Shown here: piece after piece, positions 14,972 through 22,165 of the stretch
How positions within the stretch are numbered: position 1 is the first letter of the stretch
Layout of the letters: every line of letters begins with the position of its first letter
DNA from: Streptomyces virginiae
Lineage (GTDB): Bacteria > Actinomycetota > Actinomycetes > Streptomycetales > Streptomycetaceae
NCBI RefSeq assembly: GCF_000720455.1
Contig: NZ_JOAK01000018.1
Span: 103,332-167,331, forward strand
DNA length: 64,000 bases
Direction: 5' to 3'
Notes under the pieces: model-generated
What the model saw: only the letters and a program-made list of their open reading frames with translations
Told to the model about the DNA's origin: nothing
The model's database searches: none
Translations under genes and position numbers: made by a program

Positions 14972-15373
14972 GCGCAGCGCGAGCTGCTGGAGGAGGGCGA
15001 AGCCGGCGACGGTGAGGGCCTGCGCCGGGATCCACACGGTCCCGGCGAGGGTCGGCGAGAACCACACGACGAGGGAGACCAGGCTCAGCGCGGCCCAGGC
15101 GCAGTTGGTCTCGACGACGGCCTTCACGGCGAGCACCGGGGGCCGGCGGCGCGAGGCCAGCAGGCCGACGGCCGAGCCGTACAGCACCAGCAGGACGCCG
15201 AGGGCCAGGAGCAGCCCGGGCCCGACCCCGAGCAGCCGTCCCAGGGGCGCGGAGAAGGCGACGTAGGCGAGGCCGTTGCCGGTGGTGACGACGGCGTCGA
15301 GGGCGAGGAAGCGACGCAGCGCGAGCTGCGGGACGGCGGTACGGGCGAAACCGGCGAGCAGGGTCGCGGACAT
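14957..15373 (-). CDS. Small four-helix integral membrane protein
   Basis: The 138-residue protein has four predicted transmembrane segments: about residues 18-45, 50-70, 88-108 and 113-132. The loops are short and arginine-containing. It has no recognised catalytic motif, and similar short hydrophobic proteins are common hypothetical proteins in actinobacteria. It is transcribed towards the MmyB-type regulator gene and overlaps its end by 15 bases. Its own 5' side faces the four-gene operon that begins at 15632. Confidence 0.72.
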   Translation of the reverse strand: MSATLLAGFARTAVPQLALRRFLALDAVVTTGNGLAYVAFSAPLGRLLGVGPGLLLALGVLLVLYGSAVGLLASRRRPPVLAVKAVVETNCAWAALSLVSLVVWFSPTLAGTVWIPAQALTVAGFALLQQLALRSVAE

Positions 15374-15491
15374 GGGGAATCAGCCTCCGTCGAGGTCGAA
15401 CGGCCAGGTGGGAGCCGGGCCCCGGAACCGAGTGCGCGGCCCCGGAACCCGACGCCCCCACTGTGCCGGGCACCCTCGCCGGGGGTCGATT

Positions 15492-15523
15492 ACCTCTGAG
15501 GTCATGCCAACGGTTTTTGAGGT
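15492..15523 (+). promoter_or_regulatory. Candidate operator: ACCTCTGAGGT palindrome and a second TGAGGT
   Basis: An 11-bp palindrome at 15492-15502 contains TGAGGT, and a second TGAGGT occurs at 15518-15523, exactly 21 bp (two turns) further on. The pair lies in the 258-bp gene-free stretch upstream of the duplicated-HTH regulator and is a plausible autoregulatory site. The rest of that stretch shows only a possible -10 box TAGGCT at 15574. Confidence 0.3.
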
Positions 15524-15631
15524 GGGCGGCAGGAAACATTGGGGTTCCCGTGGTTCTGCCGGGGGTGGGGGGCTAGGCTTCACGCAGCCCGATCCACTCG
15601 AACGCCTTGTCGACATATGGAGAATCAGCCG

Positions 15632-16657
15632 GTGCGAGCCGCCGCCCGACCCGACCTCGCCGCGATCTGGCGGCGCGTCGGGGCACTCGCGGAGCGGTGC
15701 GGCCAGGACCCGGCCGAGGTGCTGGCCGTGGGGCGGCTGAGCCACCTGTCCGGGGTCGAACCCCGGCGCATCCCACCGGTGGTGGCGGGCACGGCTGCCG
15801 AAGTGCCGCTGGAACGGCGGGTGCACCAGCGGTTCCGGCTGCTGCGCGCGACCCGCCGCGACAAGCACGGGCGGGAATGGCCGCTCGCCGCCATCGCCCA
15901 CGACTTCGACGCCCCCGGTGCCTCCCTCGGCCCCCTCAACGCGGGCACCGGGCTGCTGCGGCTGGGCCACGCGGCGGGCGTGCAGCGGTTCTTCGGCGTC
16001 TACGCCGGTTTCCTGCTGGCCGACTGCAAGAGCGCGGTGGAACGCGCCCTCGCCCTGTCCGTGACCACCGTCTCCGACGGCCGGGACGACCTGGAGCACC
16101 TCTCGTACCTGACCGGCATCACGCCCCAGGCGGTCCGGCAGACGCTGGACGGCAGGCCGCCCCGGCTCCCCCTGAAGGAGCAGGTGCACCAGCGGTTCGA
16201 GCACCTGCGGCGCACCAGGCCGCGGGAGGACGGCCAGGCCCATTCGCTCACGGCCATCGCCAAGTCCTTCGACGCGTCGGGGCAGTCGCTGACCCGCCTT
16301 GCCCAGGGCGAGGGCATGCCCAACCTCGCCGCGGCCGCCGGGATCCAGCGCTTCTACGGCGTCGACGGCGGCTTCCTGCTCGCCGACGACACCGAGGCGC
16401 TCGCCACGGCACTCGCGCTGATCGAGGGCGAACTGGAGTGCGTCGAACGGGAGCGGGAGAATCCGATGCTGGCCGTGCTGCGTGCGCATGACGTACGGAG
16501 CATCGTCACGCGGGCCGGCCGGCTGTCGCCCCAGGGGTGGAAGTCACTGGCCGACCACTTGGACGACCTCCTCGCGCGCGAGGGGCAGCTCGGACTTCCG
16601 GGCACGAAGGGCGGGGCGCCGACCGATGGCGCCGCCGCCGAGGGAGAAACACCATGA
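15632..16657 (+). CDS. Regulator with two tandem XRE-like helix-turn-helix domains
   Basis: The protein is about 341 residues and contains an internal duplication. Each copy begins VHQRF..LR.TR, continues with LTAIA or LAAIA, then FDA.G.SL..L..G, and ends AAG(V/I)QRF(F/Y)GV..GFLLAD. The copies lie at about residues 61-130 and 185-250. This order matches the 'IA...G.S...L..G...L..IA.FFGV...YFL' layout of actinobacterial XRE regulators, so each copy is probably a DNA-binding unit and the protein may work as a single-chain dimer. GTG 15632 has GGAG nine bases upstream; ATG 15617 is an alternative adding five residues. It overlaps the ImmA/IrrE gene by ATGA, a pairing in which the peptidase usually cleaves the regulator. 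Confidence 0.75.
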   Translation: MRAAARPDLAAIWRRVGALAERCGQDPAEVLAVGRLSHLSGVEPRRIPPVVAGTAAEVPLERRVHQRFRLLRATRRDKHGREWPLAAIAHDFDAPGASLGPLNAGTGLLRLGHAAGVQRFFGVYAGFLLADCKSAVERALALSVTTVSDGRDDLEHLSYLTGITPQAVRQTLDGRPPRLPLKEQVHQRFEHLRRTRPREDGQAHSLTAIAKSFDASGQSLTRLAQGEGMPNLAAAAGIQRFYGVDGGFLLADDTEALATALALIEGELECVERERENPMLAVLRAHDVRSIVTRAGRLSPQGWKSLADHLDDLLAREGQLGLPGTKGGAPTDGAAAEGETP

Positions 16658-17289
16658 GGACCACACGGGCCATGCGCAAGCTGGGCTCCGAACTGCTGGA
16701 GGGCGCACGCCTGACGGCGCCGGCCGATGTCGGGGAGATCATCGGGGCGCTGTGCGCCGCCTACGCCCAACGGCGCGGCACAGAGCGGAAGGTGGACTTC
16801 CACTTCACCTCGTTCCCGCCCGACACCGCGAGCGGCCTGTGGCTGGAGCTGGACGACGTCGACCTGATCGTCGTCGAGCAGCACACCCGGCCCGAGCACC
16901 AGCTCGTCATCGCCTGCCACGAGCTGTGGCACCTGGACGAGGGGACCTGCGACAGCGTCGGTCCGGGCATGCTCGTGGCCGCCCGGCTGGCGGGACGCCA
17001 CGGCAGCCTCGCCGAACTGCTGGCCCCCGGCTCCGGGCTGGACGCGGTGGTCCGGCAGGCCGCCGCCCGCGCCGACCAGGGGGATCCGGCGGAAATCCGG
17101 GCCGAGACCTTCGGCCTGCACCTCGGCAACATCCTGCGTTCCCACCTGCCGTCGCCCCGGGAGCAGCAGTTCCCCGAGGCGATCGAGCGCATCAAGTCCT
17201 CACTCGGCTGGGGAAGCCCCGTGCCACGCCGTGACCAGCACCAGCCAGTCGCAGCATCCCTCACGCCGATGCCCTCAGCACGGCCCTGA
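16654..17289 (+). CDS. ImmA/IrrE family metallo-endopeptidase
   Basis: The 211-residue protein carries the zinc-binding HELWH signature near residue 89 inside LVIACHELWHLDEG, the hallmark of ImmA/IrrE (DUF955) peptidases. Known relatives such as ImmA in Bacillus and IrrE in Deinococcus cleave an XRE-type repressor (ImmR, DdrO) on a stress signal. Here the likely substrate is the duplicated-HTH regulator encoded immediately upstream, whose stop codon is overlapped by this ATG. The ribosome site GAGGGAGAAAC is strong. The C-terminal 25 residues are Pro/Gln-rich and look disordered. Such genes are sometimes labelled toxin components, but nothing here shows toxicity. Confidence 0.88.
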   Translation: MRTTRAMRKLGSELLEGARLTAPADVGEIIGALCAAYAQRRGTERKVDFHFTSFPPDTASGLWLELDDVDLIVVEQHTRPEHQLVIACHELWHLDEGTCDSVGPGMLVAARLAGRHGSLAELLAPGSGLDAVVRQAAARADQGDPAEIRAETFGLHLGNILRSHLPSPREQQFPEAIERIKSSLGWGSPVPRRDQHQPVAASLTPMPSARP

Positions 17290-17305
17290 CAGAGAGCCCG
17301 CCACG

Positions 17306-18820
17306 ATGAACCAGTCCTCCCCGCCCCGCCACGCCGTCGTCATAGGCGGCAGTCTGGCCGGCCTCCTCGCGGCCGCTGTCCTCGCCGAGCACGCCACGGT
17401 CACCGTCATCGACGCCGACCCGCTGCCCGAGGGGCCGGCCCCTCGCCGTGGACTCCCGCAGGCCCGGCACACCCATCTCCTGTGGTCGGGCGGCGCCCGG
17501 GCCATCGAGCGGATCCTGCCCGGCATCACCGACGACTGGACGAAGGCCGGCGCGATCCGCCGCAGCCTGCCCACCGACCTGGTGACCAAGACCGCTCAGG
17601 GCTGGATCCCGCGCTGCGGCGAGAAGCAGTTCAACATCTCCTGCAGCCGCGACCTCCTCGACTCGGTGGTCCGCGCCCGGGTCACCGGCCTCGCCGGGGT
17701 CACCACCCTCCAGCAGAGCCGGGTCCGGGGCCTGGAGGGTACGGCGGCCCGGGTCACCGGCGTCCGCGTCGACACCCCCGAGGAGCAGGACCGGCTGGTG
17801 ACGGCCGATCTGGTGGTCGACGCCAGCGGCCGCGGATCGCGCGCCCGGACGTGGCTGCAGGCGCTCGGCGTGAGCGGCATCCGGCAGGCCGAGGTCGACT
17901 CCGGTCTCGTCTACGCGACCCGGATCTTCGAGGCCCCGGCCGGCGCGCACGAGATGGGCTTCCCCATCGTCAACGTGCAGTCCGACCCCCGGGTGCCCGT
18001 GCCCGGACAGACCGCCACGATCGTGCCCATCGAGAACGGCCAGTGGCAGGCCACCCTGTCGGGCACCCGCGGCGGCCAGCCGGCGGGCGACCCCGACGCG
18101 TTCATCCCGTTCGCCAAGTCCGTGCGCGACCCGATCGTCGGCGAGCTCCTGGAGGGCCGCAAGCCCCTGACGGACGTCGCCGTCACCCAGGGCACGGCCA
18201 ACCGCCGGATCTACTTCGAGAAGGCAGAGCTGCCCGACGGCTTCTTCGCCGTCGGCGACTCCGTCGCCACCTTCAACCCGCTGTACGGGCAGGGCATGAC
18301 CGTCGCCGCCCAGGGCCTCCTGGCCGTCCGCACCCTGCTGCGGGCGAAGGGGCTGGCCCACCCGGGGATCGGCCGCGAGGCGCAGCGCGTCATCGCCCCC
18401 CAGGTCGCCACCGCCTGGGAGCTCGCCACGTCGCAGGACATCCTCTATCCGGGCGCCACCGGGATGAAGCCGCGCGCGGGCACCGGCCTGCTCAACGGCT
18501 ACGTCAACCGTCTGATGACGGGTGCCACCACCGACGAGGCACTCACCGCCGCCCTGTTCAACGTCCTCACCATGAGCATCGAGCCCACCCACTGGCTGCG
18601 CCCTTCGGTGGTCTGGCACGTGGCGCGCGCCTCCGACCGCGGCGCGCTGAAGGCGCCTCCCCTCACCGCCGCGGAGCGGGCCGTCGCCGGGCTGGACCCG
18701 GCGCCCGGCACGAGAACCGGAGCCGGGAGCACCGGCACCGGGGCCGGGACCGGAGCCGCCCCCACCGGTGCGGCGAGCGATCCGGTCGGCCCTGCCGACC
18801 CCGTCGGACAGGCCCGATGA
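17306..18820 (+). CDS. FAD-dependent monooxygenase/oxidoreductase
   Basis: The 504-residue flavoprotein has an N-terminal FAD-binding motif [20 protein letters not shown] (residues 11-30), VIDADPLPEGP, then GLPQARHTHLL. It has the substrate-fold VDASGRGSRARTWL and the second FAD motif FFAVGDSVATFNPLYGQGMTVAAQG near residue 315. This is the aromatic-hydroxylase/halogenase-like monooxygenase superfamily. The last 40 residues are Gly/Thr/Ala-rich low complexity. It follows the ImmA gene by 16 bases and overlaps the membrane-protein gene by ATGA, so the four genes form one coupled operon. The substrate is unknown; the epoxidase-like HTHLL segment suggests a hydrophobic compound. Confidence 0.88.
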   Translation: MNQSSPPRHAVVIGGSLAGLLAAAVLAEHATVTVIDADPLPEGPAPRRGLPQARHTHLLWSGGARAIERILPGITDDWTKAGAIRRSLPTDLVTKTAQGWIPRCGEKQFNISCSRDLLDSVVRARVTGLAGVTTLQQSRVRGLEGTAARVTGVRVDTPEEQDRLVTADLVVDASGRGSRARTWLQALGVSGIRQAEVDSGLVYATRIFEAPAGAHEMGFPIVNVQSDPRVPVPGQTATIVPIENGQWQATLSGTRGGQPAGDPDAFIPFAKSVRDPIVGELLEGRKPLTDVAVTQGTANRRIYFEKAELPDGFFAVGDSVATFNPLYGQGMTVAAQGLLAVRTLLRAKGLAHPGIGREAQRVIAPQVATAWELATSQDILYPGATGMKPRAGTGLLNGYVNRLMTGATTDEALTAALFNVLTMSIEPTHWLRPSVVWHVARASDRGALKAPPLTAAERAVAGLDPAPGTRTGAGSTGTGAGTGAAPTGAASDPVGPADPVGQAR

Positions 18821-20025
18821 GCCGCGAGATCACCCTGCTCCTGCCCGGCTCCCTGATGGTCCTGGCACTGCTGATCAAAGCTCCGAAGCTGCGCCGGAAC
18901 TGGGACCAGCCGCTGAACCGGACCGCGTGCGCACTGCTCGTCGTCGGCGCCCCCATCACCTTCCTGGCGTCGCCGCCGACGATCGCCGCGGTCAACCGCC
19001 GTACCGGCGTGGTCAACTTCTCCGCACCGCTGGTGTTCGGCCTGCTCACGGTTTTCTCCGGACTGTGCGTCGTCCTGGTCCTGCAGTGGCGCGGCGGCCC
19101 GCCCGCTGCCGTGCGCCGGGCCACCCGGCTGACCGCGGCCGTGTTCGCCGCGGCGACCGCCGCGATCGTCGCCCTGTTCGTGATCGGCGACGCGCCGGTG
19201 GAACGCCTCCGGGACCTGGACACGTACTACGCCACGACGCCGTGGATCCGCGAGATGATCGTCTGCTTCCTGGTGGCGCACACCCTGGGCACCTCGGCGC
19301 TGACCTGGCTGTGCGCCAAGTGGTTCGCACGCGTCGACCGCTCGCTGCGCCCGCTGCGCACCGGTCTGGCCCTGATCGTCCTCGCGGGACTGCTGGACCT
19401 GGCCTACCTGGCCGCCAAGTGGGCCTCGGTGGTCGCCCGCTGGGCCGGCCGCGACTGGGTCGTCCTGTCCACGGACGTGGCACCGCCCCTGGCCTCGGCC
19501 TCCGCCCTGCTGCTGGGCGCCGGGTTCGTCGTGCCGCTGATCGGCGGGTCGGCGACGTGGACCGCCTACGGCGACTACCGGCGGCTGCGCCCGCTGTGGA
19601 AGGCGCTGCGCGGGTTCGCCGCGGCCCAGGGACGGACCGTACCGCTCGCCTGGTGGTCCCCGGTGGGGATCCGGCTCATCCACCGCGAGTCCGTCATCGA
19701 CGACGGCATCCTGGCGCTGGCCGGCTGGTTCGACCCACGGGTGCACGCCACCGCCTACGAGGCGGCCCGCAGCCGCGGCATGGACGAGGCGCGGGCCGCC
19801 GCGGTCGCGGACGCCGCCGTCGTGGCCGCCGCCTGCCACGTCAAGGGCGCCGCCGCGCGCGGATCCGGCCCGGGGCCGGCCCCGGTCCCGGAGCCGCACC
19901 GCCTGGGCCGCCGCCCACTGACCGCGCTGGCCCACGAGTTCCGCACGTCCGCCGTCGTCGCCGCGGCCCGCGACGCGGCCGCCGCCGGCACGCCCGGCCC
20001 GTGCCTGGAGCCCCTGGTCGCCTGA
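18817..20025 (+). CDS. MAB_1171c-type putative transporter, seven-TM protein with cytoplasmic tail
   Basis: The 402-residue protein has about seven transmembrane segments in its first 245 residues (for example ITLLLPGSLMVLALLI, FGLLTVFSGLCVVLVL, LIVLAGLLDLAYLAAKW). A soluble tail of about 155 residues contains WSPVGIRLIHRESVIDDGILALAGWFDPR. This layout matches the uncharacterised MAB_1171c family, labelled 'putative transporter' by homology only. The WFDP..HATAYEAAR segment is a conserved feature of these tails. The gene is the last of the four-gene operon and overlaps the monooxygenase gene by ATGA. Its role could be export or sensing of the product of that enzyme; this is inference. Confidence 0.82.
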   Translation: MSREITLLLPGSLMVLALLIKAPKLRRNWDQPLNRTACALLVVGAPITFLASPPTIAAVNRRTGVVNFSAPLVFGLLTVFSGLCVVLVLQWRGGPPAAVRRATRLTAAVFAAATAAIVALFVIGDAPVERLRDLDTYYATTPWIREMIVCFLVAHTLGTSALTWLCAKWFARVDRSLRPLRTGLALIVLAGLLDLAYLAAKWASVVARWAGRDWVVLSTDVAPPLASASALLLGAGFVVPLIGGSATWTAYGDYRRLRPLWKALRGFAAAQGRTVPLAWWSPVGIRLIHRESVIDDGILALAGWFDPRVHATAYEAARSRGMDEARAAAVADAAVVAAACHVKGAAARGSGPGPAPVPEPHRLGRRPLTALAHEFRTSAVVAAARDAAAAGTPGPCLEPLVA

Positions 20026-20039
20026 GTACCGGAAAAACG

Positions 20040-20075
20040 CCGCACCGTCCCGGACCGGGGTCCGGGGCGGTGCGG
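20040..20075. terminator. Strong hairpin between convergent operons
   Basis: Two 16-base arms pair with a single wobble around a CGGG loop, 15 bases after the MAB_1171c-type stop. It faces folD from the opposite side and probably terminates both transcripts. Confidence 0.7.
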
Positions 20076-20099
20076 CTGCGCGCCGACCGGCGCGCAGCC
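20074..20099. terminator. Second hairpin adjoining the first
   Basis: GGCTGCGCGCC pairs perfectly with GGCGCGCAGCC around a GACC loop. It touches the preceding hairpin, giving two back-to-back stem-loops between convergent genes. Confidence 0.6.
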
Positions 20100-20114
20100 G
20101 GATCGGCGGGCGGA

Positions 20115-21005
20115 TCAGAGGGCCGCGAGGTCCAGCCCCGCCTGCGCGGCGGCGGCCCGCACGGTCTGCTCCAGCAGGACGGCGATGGTCATCGGGCCGA
20201 CACCGCCGGGAACCGGCGTGATCAGCGAGGCACGGGCCGCCGCCGACTCGAAGTGGACGTCGCCGACGTTGCCCTCGTTGTAACCGGCGTCCAGGACCAC
20301 CGCGCCCGGCTTGATGTCCTCGCCCCGGATGAACTCGGCCTTGCCGACGGCGGCGACCAGCACGTCCGCCTGGCGCACGATCGAGGAGAGGTCCCGGGTG
20401 CGGGAGTGGCAGTAGGTGACGGTGGCGTTCTGCTCCAGCAGCAGCATCCCGGCCGGCTTGCCCAGGATCGCGCTGCGGCCGACGACCACGGCGTGCTTGC
20501 CGGTCAGGTCCACGTCGTACTCGGCGAGGAGGCGCATGATGCCGCCCGGGGTACAGGAGACGAAGCCCGGCAGGCCGAAGCCCATGGCCGCGAACGAGTG
20601 CATGGTGACCCCGTCGACGTCCTTGCCGGGGGCGATGGCCTCGAAGGCGGCGCGCTCGTCGATGTGGTGCGGGACGGGGTGCTGGAGCAGGATGCCGCTG
20701 ATCCGGGGGTCCTCGGAGAGCGCCGTGATCGTCGCGACCAGCTCCTGCGTGGTGGTCGAGGCCGGCAGCTCCACGTGGCGGGAGGTGATCCCCGCCTTGG
20801 CGCAGCGGTTCTGCTTCATGCGGACGTAGGTGACGGAGGCGGGGTCCTCGCCGACCAGCACGGTCGCCAGGCAGGGCGCGGTGCCGGTGCGCTCGGTGAT
20901 CTTCGCCGCGAGGGCGGCGGTCTGCTCCGAGATGCGGCGGGCGAGGGCGGTGCCGTCCATCAGCTGGGCGGTACCGGCGGCGGGGGCAGTCTGGGCAGTC
21001 GTCAC
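20115..21005 (-). CDS. folD: Methylenetetrahydrofolate dehydrogenase/cyclohydrolase FolD
   Basis: The 296-residue bifunctional enzyme interconverts 5,10-methylene-, 5,10-methenyl- and 10-formyl-tetrahydrofolate with NADP in the cytoplasm. Family features are ASVTYVRMKQNRC with the catalytic Tyr and Lys, ILLQHPVPHHID, GKDVDGV, the nucleotide-binding VVVGRSAILGKPAGMLLL near residue 170, and the C-terminal PVPGGVGPMTIAVLLEQT. The GTG at 21005 is preceded by AGGAGA. The protein begins with an Ala/Gln/Thr-rich leader of about 14 residues. The gene stands alone here, with no purine gene next to it, and may be one of several folD copies in the genome. Confidence 0.97.
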   Translation of the reverse strand: MTTAQTAPAAGTAQLMDGTALARRISEQTAALAAKITERTGTAPCLATVLVGEDPASVTYVRMKQNRCAKAGITSRHVELPASTTTQELVATITALSEDPRISGILLQHPVPHHIDERAAFEAIAPGKDVDGVTMHSFAAMGFGLPGFVSCTPGGIMRLLAEYDVDLTGKHAVVVGRSAILGKPAGMLLLEQNATVTYCHSRTRDLSSIVRQADVLVAAVGKAEFIRGEDIKPGAVVLDAGYNEGNVGDVHFESAAARASLITPVPGGVGPMTIAVLLEQTVRAAAAQAGLDLAAL

Positions 21006-21188
21006 GGGGTCTCCTGAACGTCGCTGCGGATCGCGGTTCGCCCAGGCGCGCGGCAGTCGACGTACGGGACTGAGGTACGCCGGGCCGCTCCCCGGTGGTG
21101 ATCCACCCGAACGCCAGTCACGGCCCGCCGACCACTGTAGTCGACCAAACCGGTGGTCGCCCGGCGCCCGACCTGCGACGATCAATGC

Positions 21189-21950
21189 ATGACGCGTACT
21201 TTCGACCATCTTGTCGCCGAGGCCGAGTCCGTCTCCGTGGACGGCTGGGACTTCTCCTGGCTCGACGGCCGCGCCACCGAGCAGCGTCCCTCCTGGGGCT
21301 ACCAGCGCCTGATGGCAGAGCGCCTGGCCCGGGTCCGGTCCGCCCTGGACATCCAGACCGGCGGCGGCGAGGTCCTCGCCGGATCCGGTCCCCTGCCGCG
21401 CCTGACGGTGGCCACGGAGTCCTGGCCGCCCAATGTCGAGCGGGCCACGAGACTGCTGCACCCGCTGGGCGCGGTGGTGGTCGCGGATTCCGACGAGCCG
21501 CCCCTGCCCTTCGGCGACGAGGCCTTCGAGCTGGTGACCAGCCGGCACCCGGTGACCATCTGGTGGGACGAGATCGCCCGGGTGCTGGCGCCGGGCGGCA
21601 CGTACCTCTCGCAGCAGGTCGGCCCGGCGAGCGTCTTCGAACTCGTCGAATTCTTTCTCGGACCCCAGCCGGAGGAGGTCAGGCGCGCACGGCACCCCGA
21701 CGACGCGGTCGCGGACGCCACGAAGGCGGGTCTCGACGTGCTCGACCTGCGCTCCGAACGGCTGCGCACCGAGTTCCACGACATCGGGGCTGTGATCTAT
21801 TTTCTACGGAAGGTGATCTGGATGGTGCCGGGCTTCACGGTCGGGCAGTACCGGGACCGCTTGCGCGAGCTGCACGAGCGGATCGAGCGCGACGGCCCGT
21901 TCGTCGCACATACCGCCCGTTTTCTGATCGAAGCCCGCAAAACGGGCTGA
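21189..21950 (+). CDS. SAM-dependent methyltransferase (class I)
   Basis: The 253-residue protein begins MTRTFDHLVAEAESVSVDGWDFSWLDGRA and has a degenerate glycine-rich SAM motif (ALDIQTGGGEVLAG, near residue 53) instead of the canonical DLGCGTG. PLPFGDEAFELVTSRHPV (motif II) and VLAPGGTYLSQQVGP (motif III) follow, placing it in the Methyltransf_11-like group. Substrates are unknown. It diverges from folD with about 180 bp between the starts, and the hrdB-like gene follows on the same strand after about 215 bp. The ATG at 21189 has no strong ribosome site. Confidence 0.82.
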   Translation: MTRTFDHLVAEAESVSVDGWDFSWLDGRATEQRPSWGYQRLMAERLARVRSALDIQTGGGEVLAGSGPLPRLTVATESWPPNVERATRLLHPLGAVVVADSDEPPLPFGDEAFELVTSRHPVTIWWDEIARVLAPGGTYLSQQVGPASVFELVEFFLGPQPEEVRRARHPDDAVADATKAGLDVLDLRSERLRTEFHDIGAVIYFLRKVIWMVPGFTVGQYRDRLRELHERIERDGPFVAHTARFLIEARKTG

Positions 21951-22077
21951 CGCGGAGGGCGGACGGATCCACGCCGGATCCGGTTGCCCGGCCGCAGCGT
22001 GGCGCAGGTCACTCAATTCAGCGCGTAACGAATCGACTCGGGCATGCGATGAACCGACAGGTGTCCTCGCGCGGCCC

Positions 22078-22104
22078 GGAATACAGACCCCCCTCGGGTC
22101 TGTT
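22078..22104 (+). promoter_or_regulatory. Possible SigR-type promoter upstream of the hrdB-like gene
   Basis: GGAAT at 22078-22082 and GTT at 22102-22104 are 19 bases apart, within the GGAAT-N16-19-GTT pattern of the Streptomyces disulphide-stress sigma factor. The S. coelicolor hrdB gene is known to have a SigR-dependent promoter. The match is short and overlaps a stem-loop, so it is tentative. Confidence 0.3.
22083..22103 (+). terminator. Short stem-loop upstream of the hrdB-like gene
   Basis: ACAGACCC pairs perfectly with GGGTCTGT around a five-base loop and is followed by TTCCC. It could end the methyltransferase transcript, which stops 133 bases earlier, or be part of the hrdB-like leader. 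Confidence 0.45.
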
Positions 22105-22165
22105 TCCCGAGTTCGCGCGATGATGTCCCGCCCACCCCTTATCTGTTCGCAACGAGAGGCTCCTT

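Noticed and set aside
16654..17289. Classical toxin-antitoxin pair
   Set aside because: The ImmA-like gene has a peptidase motif and its partner is a large duplicated-HTH regulator; no toxin features were seen, so a protease-regulator reading is better supported.
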